Assembly (NCBI RefSeq): GCF_030547005.1
Contig: NZ_JAUOPN010000004.1
Location: 62,001 to 126,000 of the forward strand
DNA: 64,000 bases
Direction of reading: 5' to 3'
Source of the DNA: Maribacter sp. 1_MG-2023
Lineage (GTDB): Bacteria; Bacteroidota; Bacteroidia; Flavobacteriales; Flavobacteriaceae
Below the pieces are notes generated by a model, which saw nothing but the letters and a program-made list of their open reading frames with translations, ran no database searches and was not told the DNA's origin. This document shows positions 26,815 to 35,308 of this stretch, one piece after another (positions within the stretch are counted from its first letter, which is position 1; every line of letters begins with the position of its first letter). The translations under genes were made by a program, and so were the position numbers.

Positions 26815-28044
26815 TTATTTATCACTTAATGCTACAATTGGTTTTACTCTTGCCGCTTTCATTGCCGGAATTAATCCTGCGAGAACTCCTGCTACAATCA
26901 ATATTATAGTTGCGGTCACAACCATTGACATACTTACAGACGGATTGGCAAATGCACCTGTTTTAATACTTGGACCAATGGCCGCCAATAATCCGGTTGC
27001 AATTCCTAGTCCAATAAATCCGGATAAAGCAGTTATAAAAACAGATTCAAACAATACTAATTTTATAATCGACCATGGCTCAGCACCCAAGGCTTTACGA
27101 ACACCAATTTCTTTTGTACGCTCTTTAATGATAAACACCATAATATTACCGATACCCACAATACCAGACAGTAATATTAGAAGTCCCACTATAATTACCG
27201 CAATATCTAAACCTCCTGTAAAGTTGCTGATGTCTTCAAAAACCTCTGCGTAGTTAAAGATTCTAATTCCCGATTGATCCTTTGGAGCAATTTTAAAACG
27301 TCTTCTAAAAACATTTTCTAATCTATCTGAAAAAGCAAGTGCCTCTGTTAAATCGTAATTAGGATTATAGGTTAAAGCAATCTGATCAATATGATCTGTT
27401 TGACCATACATTTTTTGATATGTAGTGGTAGGAGCGTAAATATTACGCTCGGCATTGTCATCACCATCATCGGTAAACGTACCAATGACCCTAAAAGGTA
27501 ATCCGTTAAACTCAACGAACTTGCCTATGGCATCTTCATTCTTGAATAAATCTTCCTCTACTTTTCTACCGATAACAGCAACTTTAGAGGCATTCATTAA
27601 ATCGTTAGTATTTATGAACCGACCCTTATTTACGATTGTCTTTTCAATAGCCTGGTGATCTGGGTAAACTGCCTGTATATTATAACTACCCGTTTCGCTC
27701 TTATAACGTGCCGATGTATTTTGATATACTCTCGGACTTATATATTCTACATCATTAGGAAAACTTCTTTTTATATATTCAATATCATCATTCGTCATTT
27801 GAATTCTCCGTCCAGCTTCAAATCCGCCATAGGCCAATGAAGTAGTACCTGTTCTAACAAAAATGGAGTTGGTAGCATCATCACTAAATTGAAGTGTGAA
27901 TCCGTTTTGCATTCCTTTTACAGAAGCCAAAAGCAATACCAAAATGAAAATACCCCAACCTACTGAAAACCCAGTAAGGAAAGTTCTAAGCTTGTTGTTG
28001 CTTATACTATGGTATATTTCTTGCCAAATGTCTCTATCAAACAT
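26815..28044 (-). CDS. MacB/FtsX-type ABC transporter permease (copy 3)
   Basis: A 409-residue permease with the same layout as its three paralogues here: N-terminal MFDRDIWQEIYHS, first membrane helix, MacB_PCD periplasmic domain, then three FtsX helices with IIKERTKEIGVRKALGAEP. Its start overlaps the 3' end of the ATPase gene by eight bases, so the two are translationally coupled. It is followed after one base by another permease. ATPase, permease and permease in a row argue for a heterodimeric transporter. Substrate unknown. Confidence 0.94.
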   Translation of the reverse strand: MFDRDIWQEIYHSISNNKLRTFLTGFSVGWGIFILVLLLASVKGMQNGFTLQFSDDATNSIFVRTGTTSLAYGGFEAGRRIQMTNDDIEYIKRSFPNDVEYISPRVYQNTSARYKSETGSYNIQAVYPDHQAIEKTIVNKGRFINTNDLMNASKVAVIGRKVEEDLFKNEDAIGKFVEFNGLPFRVIGTFTDDGDDNAERNIYAPTTTYQKMYGQTDHIDQIALTYNPNYDLTEALAFSDRLENVFRRRFKIAPKDQSGIRIFNYAEVFEDISNFTGGLDIAVIIVGLLILLSGIVGIGNIMVFIIKERTKEIGVRKALGAEPWSIIKLVLFESVFITALSGFIGLGIATGLLAAIGPSIKTGAFANPSVSMSMVVTATIILIVAGVLAGLIPAMKAARVKPIVALSDK

Positions 28045-28738
28045 ATTGCTCGGCTCTTACTTGTTCTATTTTCTTGTCCTCAATAATAACCCCATCCTTC
28101 AAATGCACAATACGCTTACACATATCGGCAATATCTGGTTCGTGAGTAACTATTAAAATAGTATTACCCTGGTCGTTAATTTTCTGTATCAAGTCCATCA
28201 CTTCATAAGATGTTTTACTATCCAATGCTCCTGTAGGCTCATCGGCAAGCAATACCTTAGGTTCAGCAGCTAAAGCTCTTGCAATAGCAACACGTTGTTT
28301 TTGACCACCAGAAAGTTCACTAGGTAAATGACCGGCCCATTCTTTAAGACCAACTTGTTCTAAATATTTTAAAGCTTTTTCTTGACGTTCTTTTCTAGGT
28401 ACTTTTTGATAGTATAACGGTAAGGCCACATTCTCTGCTGCACTCTTATAATTGATAAGATTGAACGATTGAAAAACAAAACCTAAAAACTTGTTTCTAT
28501 ATCTAGCAGCTTTGGTTTCGTTTAAATCTTTAATTGGAACATTGTCTAGAATATACTCTCCAGAATCAGAGCTATCTAACATACCTAAAATATTCAATAA
28601 GGTAGATTTACCAGAACCAGAAGAACCCATGATAGCTACTAGCTCACCTTCTTCAACATTAAAATTTATTCCTTTAAGAACGTGAAGTGAATTCTTGCCC
28701 ATTTTATAGGACTTGTGAAGATCTTTAATTTGAATCAT
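28037..28738 (-). CDS. ABC transporter ATPase (MacB/LolD type)
   Basis: A 233-residue ATPase that should power the FtsX-type permeases of the cluster. All motifs are present: Walker A GSSGSGKS (residues 38-45), signature LSGGQKQRVA, Walker B VLLADEPTGALD and the H-loop VTHEP. ATG 28738 is used; an upstream in-frame TTG at 28759 would add seven residues that do not resemble the family. This is the only ATPase gene among four permeases, so it probably serves all of them. A 93-base gap before it contains inverted repeats and a candidate -7 box, so the second half of the cluster may have its own promoter. Confidence 0.96.
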   Translation of the reverse strand: MIQIKDLHKSYKMGKNSLHVLKGINFNVEEGELVAIMGSSGSGKSTLLNILGMLDSSDSGEYILDNVPIKDLNETKAARYRNKFLGFVFQSFNLINYKSAAENVALPLYYQKVPRKERQEKALKYLEQVGLKEWAGHLPSELSGGQKQRVAIARALAAEPKVLLADEPTGALDSKTSYEVMDLIQKINDQGNTILIVTHEPDIADMCKRIVHLKDGVIIEDKKIEQVRAEQYV

Positions 28739-28754
28739 GTTGGTTGTTGTTTTG

Positions 28755-28806
28755 AACAATTTTACACTGTCTATTAATTAGACTATGTTGTGTAATATTT
28801 GTTACA
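28755..28806 (-). promoter_or_regulatory. Candidate control region before the ATPase gene
   Basis: Minus strand. It holds a 7/8 -7-like box TAAAATTG (28757-28764), the inverted repeat GTCTA/TAGAC (28769-28783) and a second inverted repeat TGTAA/TTACA (28791-28806). Operator function is a guess from symmetry and position only. Confidence 0.3.
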
Positions 28807-28831
28807 TCAATTGAATTATTTTTTGTGGTTT

Positions 28832-29947
28832 TTAGTTTTCAGCAAGCTCATCTGGCACTACCTCGTTCCAAACCTTTATTTTTTCTCCTTCTTCTATACC
28901 AGAATTGATCTGTACATGAATGCCATCACTTATACCCAACTCAATATCTCTTCTTTCAAATTCTTGATCACCTGTAGCGATTTCCACGAAAGGTTTTTTG
29001 GTTTTATCATCAAACTGAACCAAAGCTTCTTTAACAGCCAAAACACTATCTGCACGCGCTAAAATAATAGAGGCATTAGCACTAAGACCTGCTCTAATGA
29101 ATACGGAGTCTTGTTTCTTAAGCGTCCCTTTTATTTCAAACTGTATAGCACCATTCTCTTCATTACCTTTCGGAGCTATATAATCTAGAACAGCATCGAA
29201 CACTTTATCTTCTATAGCACCAACGGTAATTTCTAACGGAAGATTTTCTTTAATTTTCCCAACTTCTGATTCATCTACCTTACCCTCAAAAATCATTTTG
29301 TCCACATCTGCAATAGCTGCTATGGTAGTACCTTCATTAAAGTTATTACTTTCAATTACTTGATTACCTACTTCTACGGGCACTTCTAGCACCATACCAC
29401 TAACAGTTGCCCTTATTTGTGTATTTGCAGCATTACCAAAACCAGAAGTTGTACCCGTTTTTACAATATCATACCTTTTATTGGCAGCAGCATAAGATTG
29501 TTTAGACTGATCATAACTCAACTGAGCGCGCTCTAAGTCTACCTTAGAAATGACCCCTTTGGTAAACAATCCTTTTTGACGATCAAGGTTTCTCAATTGA
29601 TCATCTAAATTGATTTTGGCCTCATTGATATTGTTTCTAGCATCGTTCAATGAACTTAAATTAGGCACTACTTTAATGGTACACAGCAAATCGCCAGATT
29701 TTACATAATCTCCACCCTCCACGAAAATCTTCTCTATTACACCTGAAATATTCGGCTTAATAAGCACTTCTTCTAATGGAAGAATACTACCTGTAGCCAT
29801 TGTCTTTTTTATTATGGTCTGCTTAGAAGGCTCTTCTGTTTGATATACTACGGGATCTTCTGCATTTTTAGAATACAAATAGAACATAGAGCCACCAAAG
29901 GCTAGTACGATAATTAGCAGGATTACAATTGTTGTTGACTTTTTCAT
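28832..29947 (-). CDS. MacA/HlyD-type periplasmic adaptor protein (copy 1)
   Basis: A 371-residue adaptor: membrane anchor (about 5-25), split barrel-sandwich domain (IKPNISGVIEKIFVEGGDYV and RATVSGMVLEVPVEVGNQVI), an alpha-hairpin between them (about 105-165) and a beta-barrel with C-terminal extension. It closely resembles the second adaptor of the cluster along its whole length, including IESNNFNEGTTIAAIAD. It follows the first permease pair by 30 bases and precedes the ATPase gene. Each adaptor is thus attached to one permease pair. Confidence 0.94.
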   Translation of the reverse strand: MKKSTTIVILLIIVLAFGGSMFYLYSKNAEDPVVYQTEEPSKQTIIKKTMATGSILPLEEVLIKPNISGVIEKIFVEGGDYVKSGDLLCTIKVVPNLSSLNDARNNINEAKINLDDQLRNLDRQKGLFTKGVISKVDLERAQLSYDQSKQSYAAANKRYDIVKTGTTSGFGNAANTQIRATVSGMVLEVPVEVGNQVIESNNFNEGTTIAAIADVDKMIFEGKVDESEVGKIKENLPLEITVGAIEDKVFDAVLDYIAPKGNEENGAIQFEIKGTLKKQDSVFIRAGLSANASIILARADSVLAVKEALVQFDDKTKKPFVEIATGDQEFERRDIELGISDGIHVQINSGIEEGEKIKVWNEVVPDELAEN

Positions 29948-29977
29948 TTTTTGATTGGTTATATTTTGATGATAATT

Positions 29978-31234
29978 TTATTCTGTTCTCAAAGCTTCAA
30001 TTGGTCTTATTTTAATAGCACTTTGTGCAGGTATGAAACCGGCTAATAATCCGGAAAATATTAAAATGACCAGTGCACTGACCACCACACCTAAACTTAC
30101 ACTTGGGTTCACAAACATATCTACCGGACCTACGGAATCAAGAACCGCATTAACGCCATATATAAATGCAGCACCGAATACGATACCAATCATGCCAGAT
30201 ATGATCGTTAGGAAAATAGACTCCATTAAAATTTGTTTTTTAATAGACCAAGGAGCTTCGCCTAGAGCCCTACGTATTCCAATTTCTTTGGTTCGTTCTT
30301 TAATTACAATGAGCATAATATTACTTACCCCAATAATTCCGGATAGTAGTACTAGCACACCCACAAAATAGGCTACCCAGCGTAATGCTCCGAACAAACT
30401 TTCTACTCGATTAAACTGTTCATACAAGTCAAAATACCCGACGGCACGTTTATCATCTGGGTGAATTTTTCTTTTCTCTTTGACCACACCTACTATCTTC
30501 TCTTTTAAATTAGAAATGGAACTACCGTCATGAGCGGTAATAGCCATCCACCCAACATCATTACCCATATTAAAAGCTTGTGAGAATGCAGTAAATGGCA
30601 CGTAAATTTCTTTTTGACCTTCTTCACCACCACCATCATCTTTCTTTTGATAGGTACCCACTACCATGAAATTGACCCCTTGAATTTTAATATACGTCCC
30701 CAATACTGTTTCACCTTGGTCATAAAGTTCATTTCTTACACCAACACCAATGACAGCCACCTTTCGTTTATCTTGAATATCATTATGGTTCACAAACCTA
30801 CCAGATGTTATAGTCATAGGTTCTTGCCTTATTATTTCAGGATAGTCACCATAGACATTGAAAGCACCTGTTTTCAAACCTCTTACTACATTATTACCAC
30901 TACCGAAACCGCCTAATTGGTTACGAGGAGAAATAAACCTTAAGTTGGGAACATTATCATTTATAGCCAGTACATCTTCAATTTTAAAACTAAAGCGTCT
31001 TCCTTTTGGCAGCCCTTTATATGACATGGTCGTATTACGAGACCACATAAACATGGTATTGGTAGCGATGTCTCCAAAATCGGCACGAATACCATTTTCC
31101 AGACCTTTACCTGCTGCAAGTAGTATAATCAAAATGAATATACCCCAACCCACGCCAAAAGAAGTAGCCAATGTTCTAAATACATTGCTAGATAATACTT
31201 CTAAGATTTCTTTCCACCGGTCTCTATTGAACAT
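29978..31234 (-). CDS. MacB/FtsX-type ABC transporter permease (copy 2)
   Basis: A 418-residue permease without ATPase domain. The N-terminus MFNRDRWKEILEVLSSN is amphipathic, followed by a membrane helix, a MacB_PCD periplasmic domain (about 45-270) and three FtsX helices; the cytoplasmic loop VIKERTKEIGIRRALGEAP is the likely coupling helix contacting the ATPase. It lies 37 bases after the first permease and 30 bases before the adaptor. No ATPase gene is next to this pair, so it depends on the single ATPase downstream or on one encoded elsewhere. Confidence 0.94.
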   Translation of the reverse strand: MFNRDRWKEILEVLSSNVFRTLATSFGVGWGIFILIILLAAGKGLENGIRADFGDIATNTMFMWSRNTTMSYKGLPKGRRFSFKIEDVLAINDNVPNLRFISPRNQLGGFGSGNNVVRGLKTGAFNVYGDYPEIIRQEPMTITSGRFVNHNDIQDKRKVAVIGVGVRNELYDQGETVLGTYIKIQGVNFMVVGTYQKKDDGGGEEGQKEIYVPFTAFSQAFNMGNDVGWMAITAHDGSSISNLKEKIVGVVKEKRKIHPDDKRAVGYFDLYEQFNRVESLFGALRWVAYFVGVLVLLSGIIGVSNIMLIVIKERTKEIGIRRALGEAPWSIKKQILMESIFLTIISGMIGIVFGAAFIYGVNAVLDSVGPVDMFVNPSVSLGVVVSALVILIFSGLLAGFIPAQSAIKIRPIEALRTE

Positions 31235-31271
31235 GGTTACATCTTAATTATTTAAACTTTTCATTTTTGAA

Positions 31272-32519
31272 CTACTCATCTCTCAGTGCTTCTATAACAT
31301 GAATTTTAGCTGCTCTCCATGCAGGGAAAAATCCCGCTATCGCTCCTGCAAAAATTAGTACAAATACAGTGGTTAAGGCAACATTGAAGTTCACTGAGGG
31401 ATTTAGCACATAATCTACCTCTATATGCGGACCCACAATCTCCAAAAGCCCCATACTTAAAATAAGTCCTGTAAAACCTGCAATTGCAGTAATAAAAATT
31501 GCTTCGTGCAAAATCATCCCAACAATTGACCATGGCTTAGCACCAAGCGCTTTTCGTATACCGATTTCCCTAGTACGTTCTTTAACTACAATCAACATGA
31601 TATTACTAACACCAACAATACCTGCGATAATGGTACACACCCCAACAAACCAAAAGAAGAATTTGATACCGCCCATTAGTGCATAAAAGCGCTTTGCCTC
31701 TTCCATAGGGTTATATACTTGAATGGCACTCGTATCTTCTGGTGCCACCGTATGTGCTTTTTGTAAATACGATTTTAATTCATTCTTAAATTTGATAGAT
31801 TGTGCAACGGCAGTTTCGAAATCATCTACCGGAGGCAAAGTATAGGAAAGGTTATTTAAACGATCTGCTCCATTAAAAACCTGTTGTGCAGTACTTACAG
31901 GAATATAAATACGGTCTTCTTCTCGTTCACCACCAATATCACCGTATACCCCAACAATTTTAAACGGGATACCAGATAGGTCTAAAAACTCCCCTATAGG
32001 ACTATCTAGCGCATGAAACACTTCTCGATTAATCTTATTACTGATGATGGCAACTTTAGCCTTAACATCAACATCTTGTTGATTAAGAAATCTACCTAAG
32101 GTCATATACTCATTTTCAATAAATTGAAATTGATCAGAAACACCCTGTACATTATAAGCTAAAGACTCACTACCATAGTTTACAAAAACATCTCTTACAA
32201 ATAATCTTGGGGATTTATTTTCAATTTGGTCATCAAACAAAGCACCGGCCATGTCATAGTTCTCGTTTCGGAACTGTATCGGTCTACCTGGATTCATACC
32301 CTTATAACCAATAGTGGTTACTCCTGGCCAAACCCAAACACTTGTAGCAGCATCTTGCTCAAATTCTTTGGCAATACCATTTTGCATGCCTTGACCAAAA
32401 CCCAATAAAATAACTAGAATGAAAATTCCTGAAGCAACGGAAAGTCCTGTAAGAAAAGTGCGTAACTTATTCTTGCGAATAGTATCGAAAATTTCTTGCC
32501 AACGTTCTAGGTCGAACAT
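31272..32519 (-). CDS. MacB/FtsX-type ABC transporter permease (copy 1, first gene of cluster)
   Basis: A 415-residue permease and the first gene of the export cluster. Layout: amphipathic MFDLERWQEIFDTIRKN, membrane helix, MacB_PCD domain, three FtsX helices with VVKERTREIGIRKALGAKP. The leader upstream is built of near-repeats of AATCA on the coding strand and has no Shine-Dalgarno sequence. Promoter signals are unclear: a possible -7-like TAACATTC (32594-32601) lies within a 14-base segment resembling one in front of the ATPase gene. Substrate unknown; MacB relatives export macrolides, peptides, toxins or lipoproteins. Confidence 0.94.
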   Translation of the reverse strand: MFDLERWQEIFDTIRKNKLRTFLTGLSVASGIFILVILLGFGQGMQNGIAKEFEQDAATSVWVWPGVTTIGYKGMNPGRPIQFRNENYDMAGALFDDQIENKSPRLFVRDVFVNYGSESLAYNVQGVSDQFQFIENEYMTLGRFLNQQDVDVKAKVAIISNKINREVFHALDSPIGEFLDLSGIPFKIVGVYGDIGGEREEDRIYIPVSTAQQVFNGADRLNNLSYTLPPVDDFETAVAQSIKFKNELKSYLQKAHTVAPEDTSAIQVYNPMEEAKRFYALMGGIKFFFWFVGVCTIIAGIVGVSNIMLIVVKERTREIGIRKALGAKPWSIVGMILHEAIFITAIAGFTGLILSMGLLEIVGPHIEVDYVLNPSVNFNVALTTVFVLIFAGAIAGFFPAWRAAKIHVIEALRDE

Positions 32520-32635
32520 AAGATTGATTGATTAGTTTGTTTGATTGATGAGCGCGATACAACTATCACACAATCATAAGACTAACCAAAAGGAAGAATG
32601 TTACACTATTTGTATAAAAAAACTATAAAAAAGAT

Positions 32636-32854
32636 TTAAGGTCTCATCTTTTTGTAGATAAAATAGAAAAGACCAGCTACCAAAACATACGGTACAGCCA
32701 TTAAATAAACGATACCATTATTAATACCTTCGGCTGTTTTACCAGAAGATTCACTTTCTAAAACCGCTCTACACATTGCGCATTGCGCCTCAGCATCTAT
32801 TGGGATCAACAAAAACATTACAACTACCAATAAGATTATTTGTTTAGTATACAT
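32636..32854 (-). CDS. Small CxxC membrane protein of the oxidase assembly operon (unknown function)
   Basis: A 72-residue protein. It has a signal peptide or first membrane helix (about 5-22), then QCAMCRAVLESES with a Cys-x-x-Cys pair (residues 25 and 28) just outside the membrane, and a second membrane helix (about 49-66) with a basic KKMRP end. Its start overlaps the end of the DUF420 gene by 11 bases, so it is translated with it, downstream of SCO. The gene order suggests a part in copper delivery or cytochrome oxidase assembly, perhaps binding copper through CxxC. I know no characterised family for it; the role is inference. Confidence 0.8.
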   Translation of the reverse strand: MYTKQIILLVVVMFLLIPIDAEAQCAMCRAVLESESSGKTAEGINNGIVYLMAVPYVLVAGLFYFIYKKMRP

Positions 32855-33377
32855 AGTACGGAGATATCATTAAATAAACTACAACACCGGTAACGGCAAC
32901 ATATAACCAAACAGGAAATGTATATTTCGCCAATGCCCGGTGATCTTCAAACTTCTTTAGATATGCCTTTGCATAAGTTCTAAGCACTAAAGGAATTAAT
33001 GCAATAGAAAGTACGATATGAGTTATTAAAATAAAATAATAGACATATTTAATAGCACCCTCTCCACCATAACTAGTAGAGTCTGATGTCATGTGATAGG
33101 CTATATACATAATCAGAAATAGCAAAGACAACGCAATATTGGTTGTCATTAAATTCTGATGTAACTTTTGATTGCCTTTTTTAATAGCCCAGACAGCTAC
33201 CAATAGTAATACAGCTGTTAATCCATTTATCGCAGCATAGATTGGCGGCAAAAATGAAAGTGGCTCAACATTAGGCAACTTAACACCAAAAAGAATTGCT
33301 ACAACTATTGGTATAATCACAGAAACAACTGTAATTAGTTTATTAAACTTTTTCTCGTCTTTAACGCTCCCTTGCAT
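32844..33377 (-). CDS. DUF420 membrane protein (CtaM/YozB-like oxidase maturation factor)
   Basis: A 177-residue protein with about five membrane helices and the histidine-bearing segments of DUF420 (NQKLHQNLM and YFILITHIVLS). Family members such as CtaM in Gram-positive bacteria are needed for maturation of aa3-type oxidase. Here it sits 9 bases after a SCO gene and overlaps a small CxxC protein gene, next to oxidase subunit genes, which supports a role in oxidase assembly. The first 15 residues are hydrophilic. Family firm, function by analogy. Confidence 0.9.
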   Translation of the reverse strand: MQGSVKDEKKFNKLITVVSVIIPIVVAILFGVKLPNVEPLSFLPPIYAAINGLTAVLLLVAVWAIKKGNQKLHQNLMTTNIALSLLFLIMYIAYHMTSDSTSYGGEGAIKYVYYFILITHIVLSIALIPLVLRTYAKAYLKKFEDHRALAKYTFPVWLYVAVTGVVVYLMISPYYVY

Positions 33378-33386
33378 ACTTCTAAC

Positions 33387-34118
33387 TTATTCTTCTAACA
33401 ATTTCTGAATATCAACTTTCAGAATCCCTATTTCTTCTATTTCTCCATGATCATTAACTCCTTTTTCTTCTAAAATAGCACCTCGATAATATACTATTGC
33501 GTTACCAAAGTCATCTATTCTTGATCGTAGATAACCATCTTTATCTACTAAAGCAAATAAACCCGAATGTTCAAACCCACCAGGAACATCAGGCATTTCG
33601 GCAGCAAAAATATTAAATCCGGAGTTTGCCAATTGGTAAATACCTTCATGATCACCGGTCATTAAATTCCAATTTGCACCATTAATGCCATACTTCTCCA
33701 CATAAGCTCTTAAAACCTGTGGTGTATCAAAATCTGGAGTAATGCTAAAAGACGCTACAGCAAAGTCGTTAGCATCCTTAAAATGATCTTGAACATCTAC
33801 TAGGTTAGTTGTCATTACAGGGCAAATACTTGGGCATCTGGTAAAAAAGAAATCTACTACATAGACTTTACCCAGATAATCTTTATCTGACACCAGAACA
33901 CTATCCTGATTTATAAATTCAAAAGGAGGTACTTTTCTTCGCTCGCCATCTAATAAAACATACCCAAGTTTAGCATCAATTTTTTTACCAGAAGCATTTA
34001 AACGATCATTTTCAACCACTGATCCAGAAGACAATCTTTCTACTATTCTTGGCACTACAATAATTCCAAAAACTAGGACAATAAGCGAAACCCAAACATA
34101 TGTATACTTCTTATTCAT
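33387..34118 (-). CDS. SCO1/SenC-family copper chaperone for cytochrome oxidase
   Basis: A 243-residue thioredoxin-fold protein anchored by one N-terminal helix (about 7-24) and facing the periplasm. The copper ligands are complete: Cys95 and Cys99 in FTRCPSICP and His184 in GFEHSGLF. SCO proteins deliver copper to, or reduce, the CuA site of oxidase subunit II, which is encoded at 58.7-59.8 kb in this window. The ATG shares one base with the stop of the preceding gene (TAATG), so the two are coupled. DUF420 follows after 9 bases. Confidence 0.95.
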   Translation of the reverse strand: MNKKYTYVWVSLIVLVFGIIVVPRIVERLSSGSVVENDRLNASGKKIDAKLGYVLLDGERRKVPPFEFINQDSVLVSDKDYLGKVYVVDFFFTRCPSICPVMTTNLVDVQDHFKDANDFAVASFSITPDFDTPQVLRAYVEKYGINGANWNLMTGDHEGIYQLANSGFNIFAAEMPDVPGGFEHSGLFALVDKDGYLRSRIDDFGNAIVYYRGAILEEKGVNDHGEIEEIGILKVDIQKLLEE

Positions 34119-34747
34119 TATTTAGATTGATCAGTATTATTCTTCTTTAATGCAAGCCTGTATTCTGCTAGTACGATTTTTACATCATCAATCATTTTAT
34201 TATTCAAATCTGAAACGGAGTTAGAATTGAAACCATATTTTGTACCATCATCTTCATCATCTGACCTACCTCTTAATGTCAAGTCTTTATCTATAATAAA
34301 AACATAAGAGGTACTGTTTTTAGCATCTAATACGATGTCAGTTTTTAAACTATTAAAAAGGTCTTGAATTTGAATATCATTAGCAGACACGAAATTCCAC
34401 TTATCATTATCTGCTAGTGTAGCCAGCTCCGTTTTAAGCGCTTCGACTTCACCTTCCGTGTCATTAGCAACAACCATAACAAATTGGATGTCTTTAAACT
34501 CGTAGAAGCGTTTGTATATTTTTTGATTTATATTGAATGCATTACCCTTTCTACCTTCAACATCAGAACCTAAGAAACCTAAAATGGTAATTTTACCTTT
34601 AAATTTAGCTTCATCAGAAAAATCTATTTCATGAACATTTTTTGTTAGCTGCGACAGCTTACCAAAATTAGTTACCCCAGAAGCAAAGAATAAATATGCC
34701 ACAATTGGCAGCACAAATAAGACAACAAGAACAAAGGTCTTTTTCAT
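34118..34747 (-). CDS. Cysteine-free, membrane-anchored thioredoxin-fold-like protein next to SCO
   Basis: A 209-residue protein with one N-terminal membrane helix (about 4-22) and a periplasmic domain whose order of elements resembles SCO: KGKITILGFLGSDVEG in place of the SCO strand that leads to CPSIC, later FVMVVANDTEG and SYVFIIDKDLTLRGRSDD. It contains no cysteine at all, so it can neither bind copper like SCO nor act as a thiol reductase. It is first in a four-gene set with SCO, DUF420 and the CxxC protein, and its stop overlaps the SCO start. It may be a structural partner or a diverged paralogue. SCO kinship is inferred from layout and position, not proved. Confidence 0.72.
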   Translation of the reverse strand: MKKTFVLVVLFVLPIVAYLFFASGVTNFGKLSQLTKNVHEIDFSDEAKFKGKITILGFLGSDVEGRKGNAFNINQKIYKRFYEFKDIQFVMVVANDTEGEVEALKTELATLADNDKWNFVSANDIQIQDLFNSLKTDIVLDAKNSTSYVFIIDKDLTLRGRSDDEDDGTKYGFNSNSVSDLNNKMIDDVKIVLAEYRLALKKNNTDQSK

Positions 34748-34819
34748 AAATCAGGAAGACTAGTTATTGAAACCATTTAATTAGTTACAATAGATATAAT
34801 CAATAAATTACAAACTATA

Positions 34820-34856
34820 CAAAAATAAAAAAGACGGTTATAAAACCGTCTTTTAA
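34820..34856 (-). terminator. Terminator of the oxidase subunit operon
   Basis: The 11-bp stem AAAAGACGGTT (34829-34839) / AACCGTCTTTT (34844-34854), loop ATAA, is followed by a T-rich tail on the minus strand. It separates the ctaB-to-subunit-IV genes from the SCO group. Confidence 0.9.
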
Positions 34857-34872
34857 TACTGTTAATTATAAC

Positions 34873-35256
34873 TTAGAAGTTCCAACTTACAAAGCCATCT
34901 TTATATACATTATAAATATAATCGGCTTCTACTAGTAGGATAAATGTCAAATAAATAACCAAAAATATTGGTGTCCAAACAATCGCTCTTCTTAATGAAG
35001 ACTTCTCGTCACGTAAGTGCATAAAATCCCAAGCAATATAATAAGCTTTAACTAAGGTTAATATAATAAAGACCCAGTTGATTAATTTCATACCCAATAC
35101 ATAAGTATCAGTTAATGATGCCGGTTTAATAATACCTAATACTACCTCTACTGCAGTTATAAGCGTTAAAAAAGCTAATACTCCCCAGATTTTCTGTGTG
35201 TTAGATTTGAACTTTACAAGTCCTCTAAAAATTTCTAATTTATGTCCGTCTGCCAT
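34873..35256 (-). CDS. Cytochrome c oxidase subunit IV family protein
   Basis: A 127-residue inner-membrane protein with three helices, matching the small bacterial subunit IV of heme-copper oxidases. The conserved segment VKAYYIAWDFMHLRDEKSSLRR is typical of the flavobacterial version. It stabilises the complex and carries no cofactor. It follows the second subunit III gene by 52 bases and precedes a strong terminator, so it is the last gene of the ctaB operon. Confidence 0.9.
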   Translation of the reverse strand: MADGHKLEIFRGLVKFKSNTQKIWGVLAFLTLITAVEVVLGIIKPASLTDTYVLGMKLINWVFIILTLVKAYYIAWDFMHLRDEKSSLRRAIVWTPIFLVIYLTFILLVEADYIYNVYKDGFVSWNF

Positions 35257-35308
35257 TTTACTTTAATCTAAAATTCTATTTTCAGTAATGCTGTTTTTCT
35301 TAAATGGA

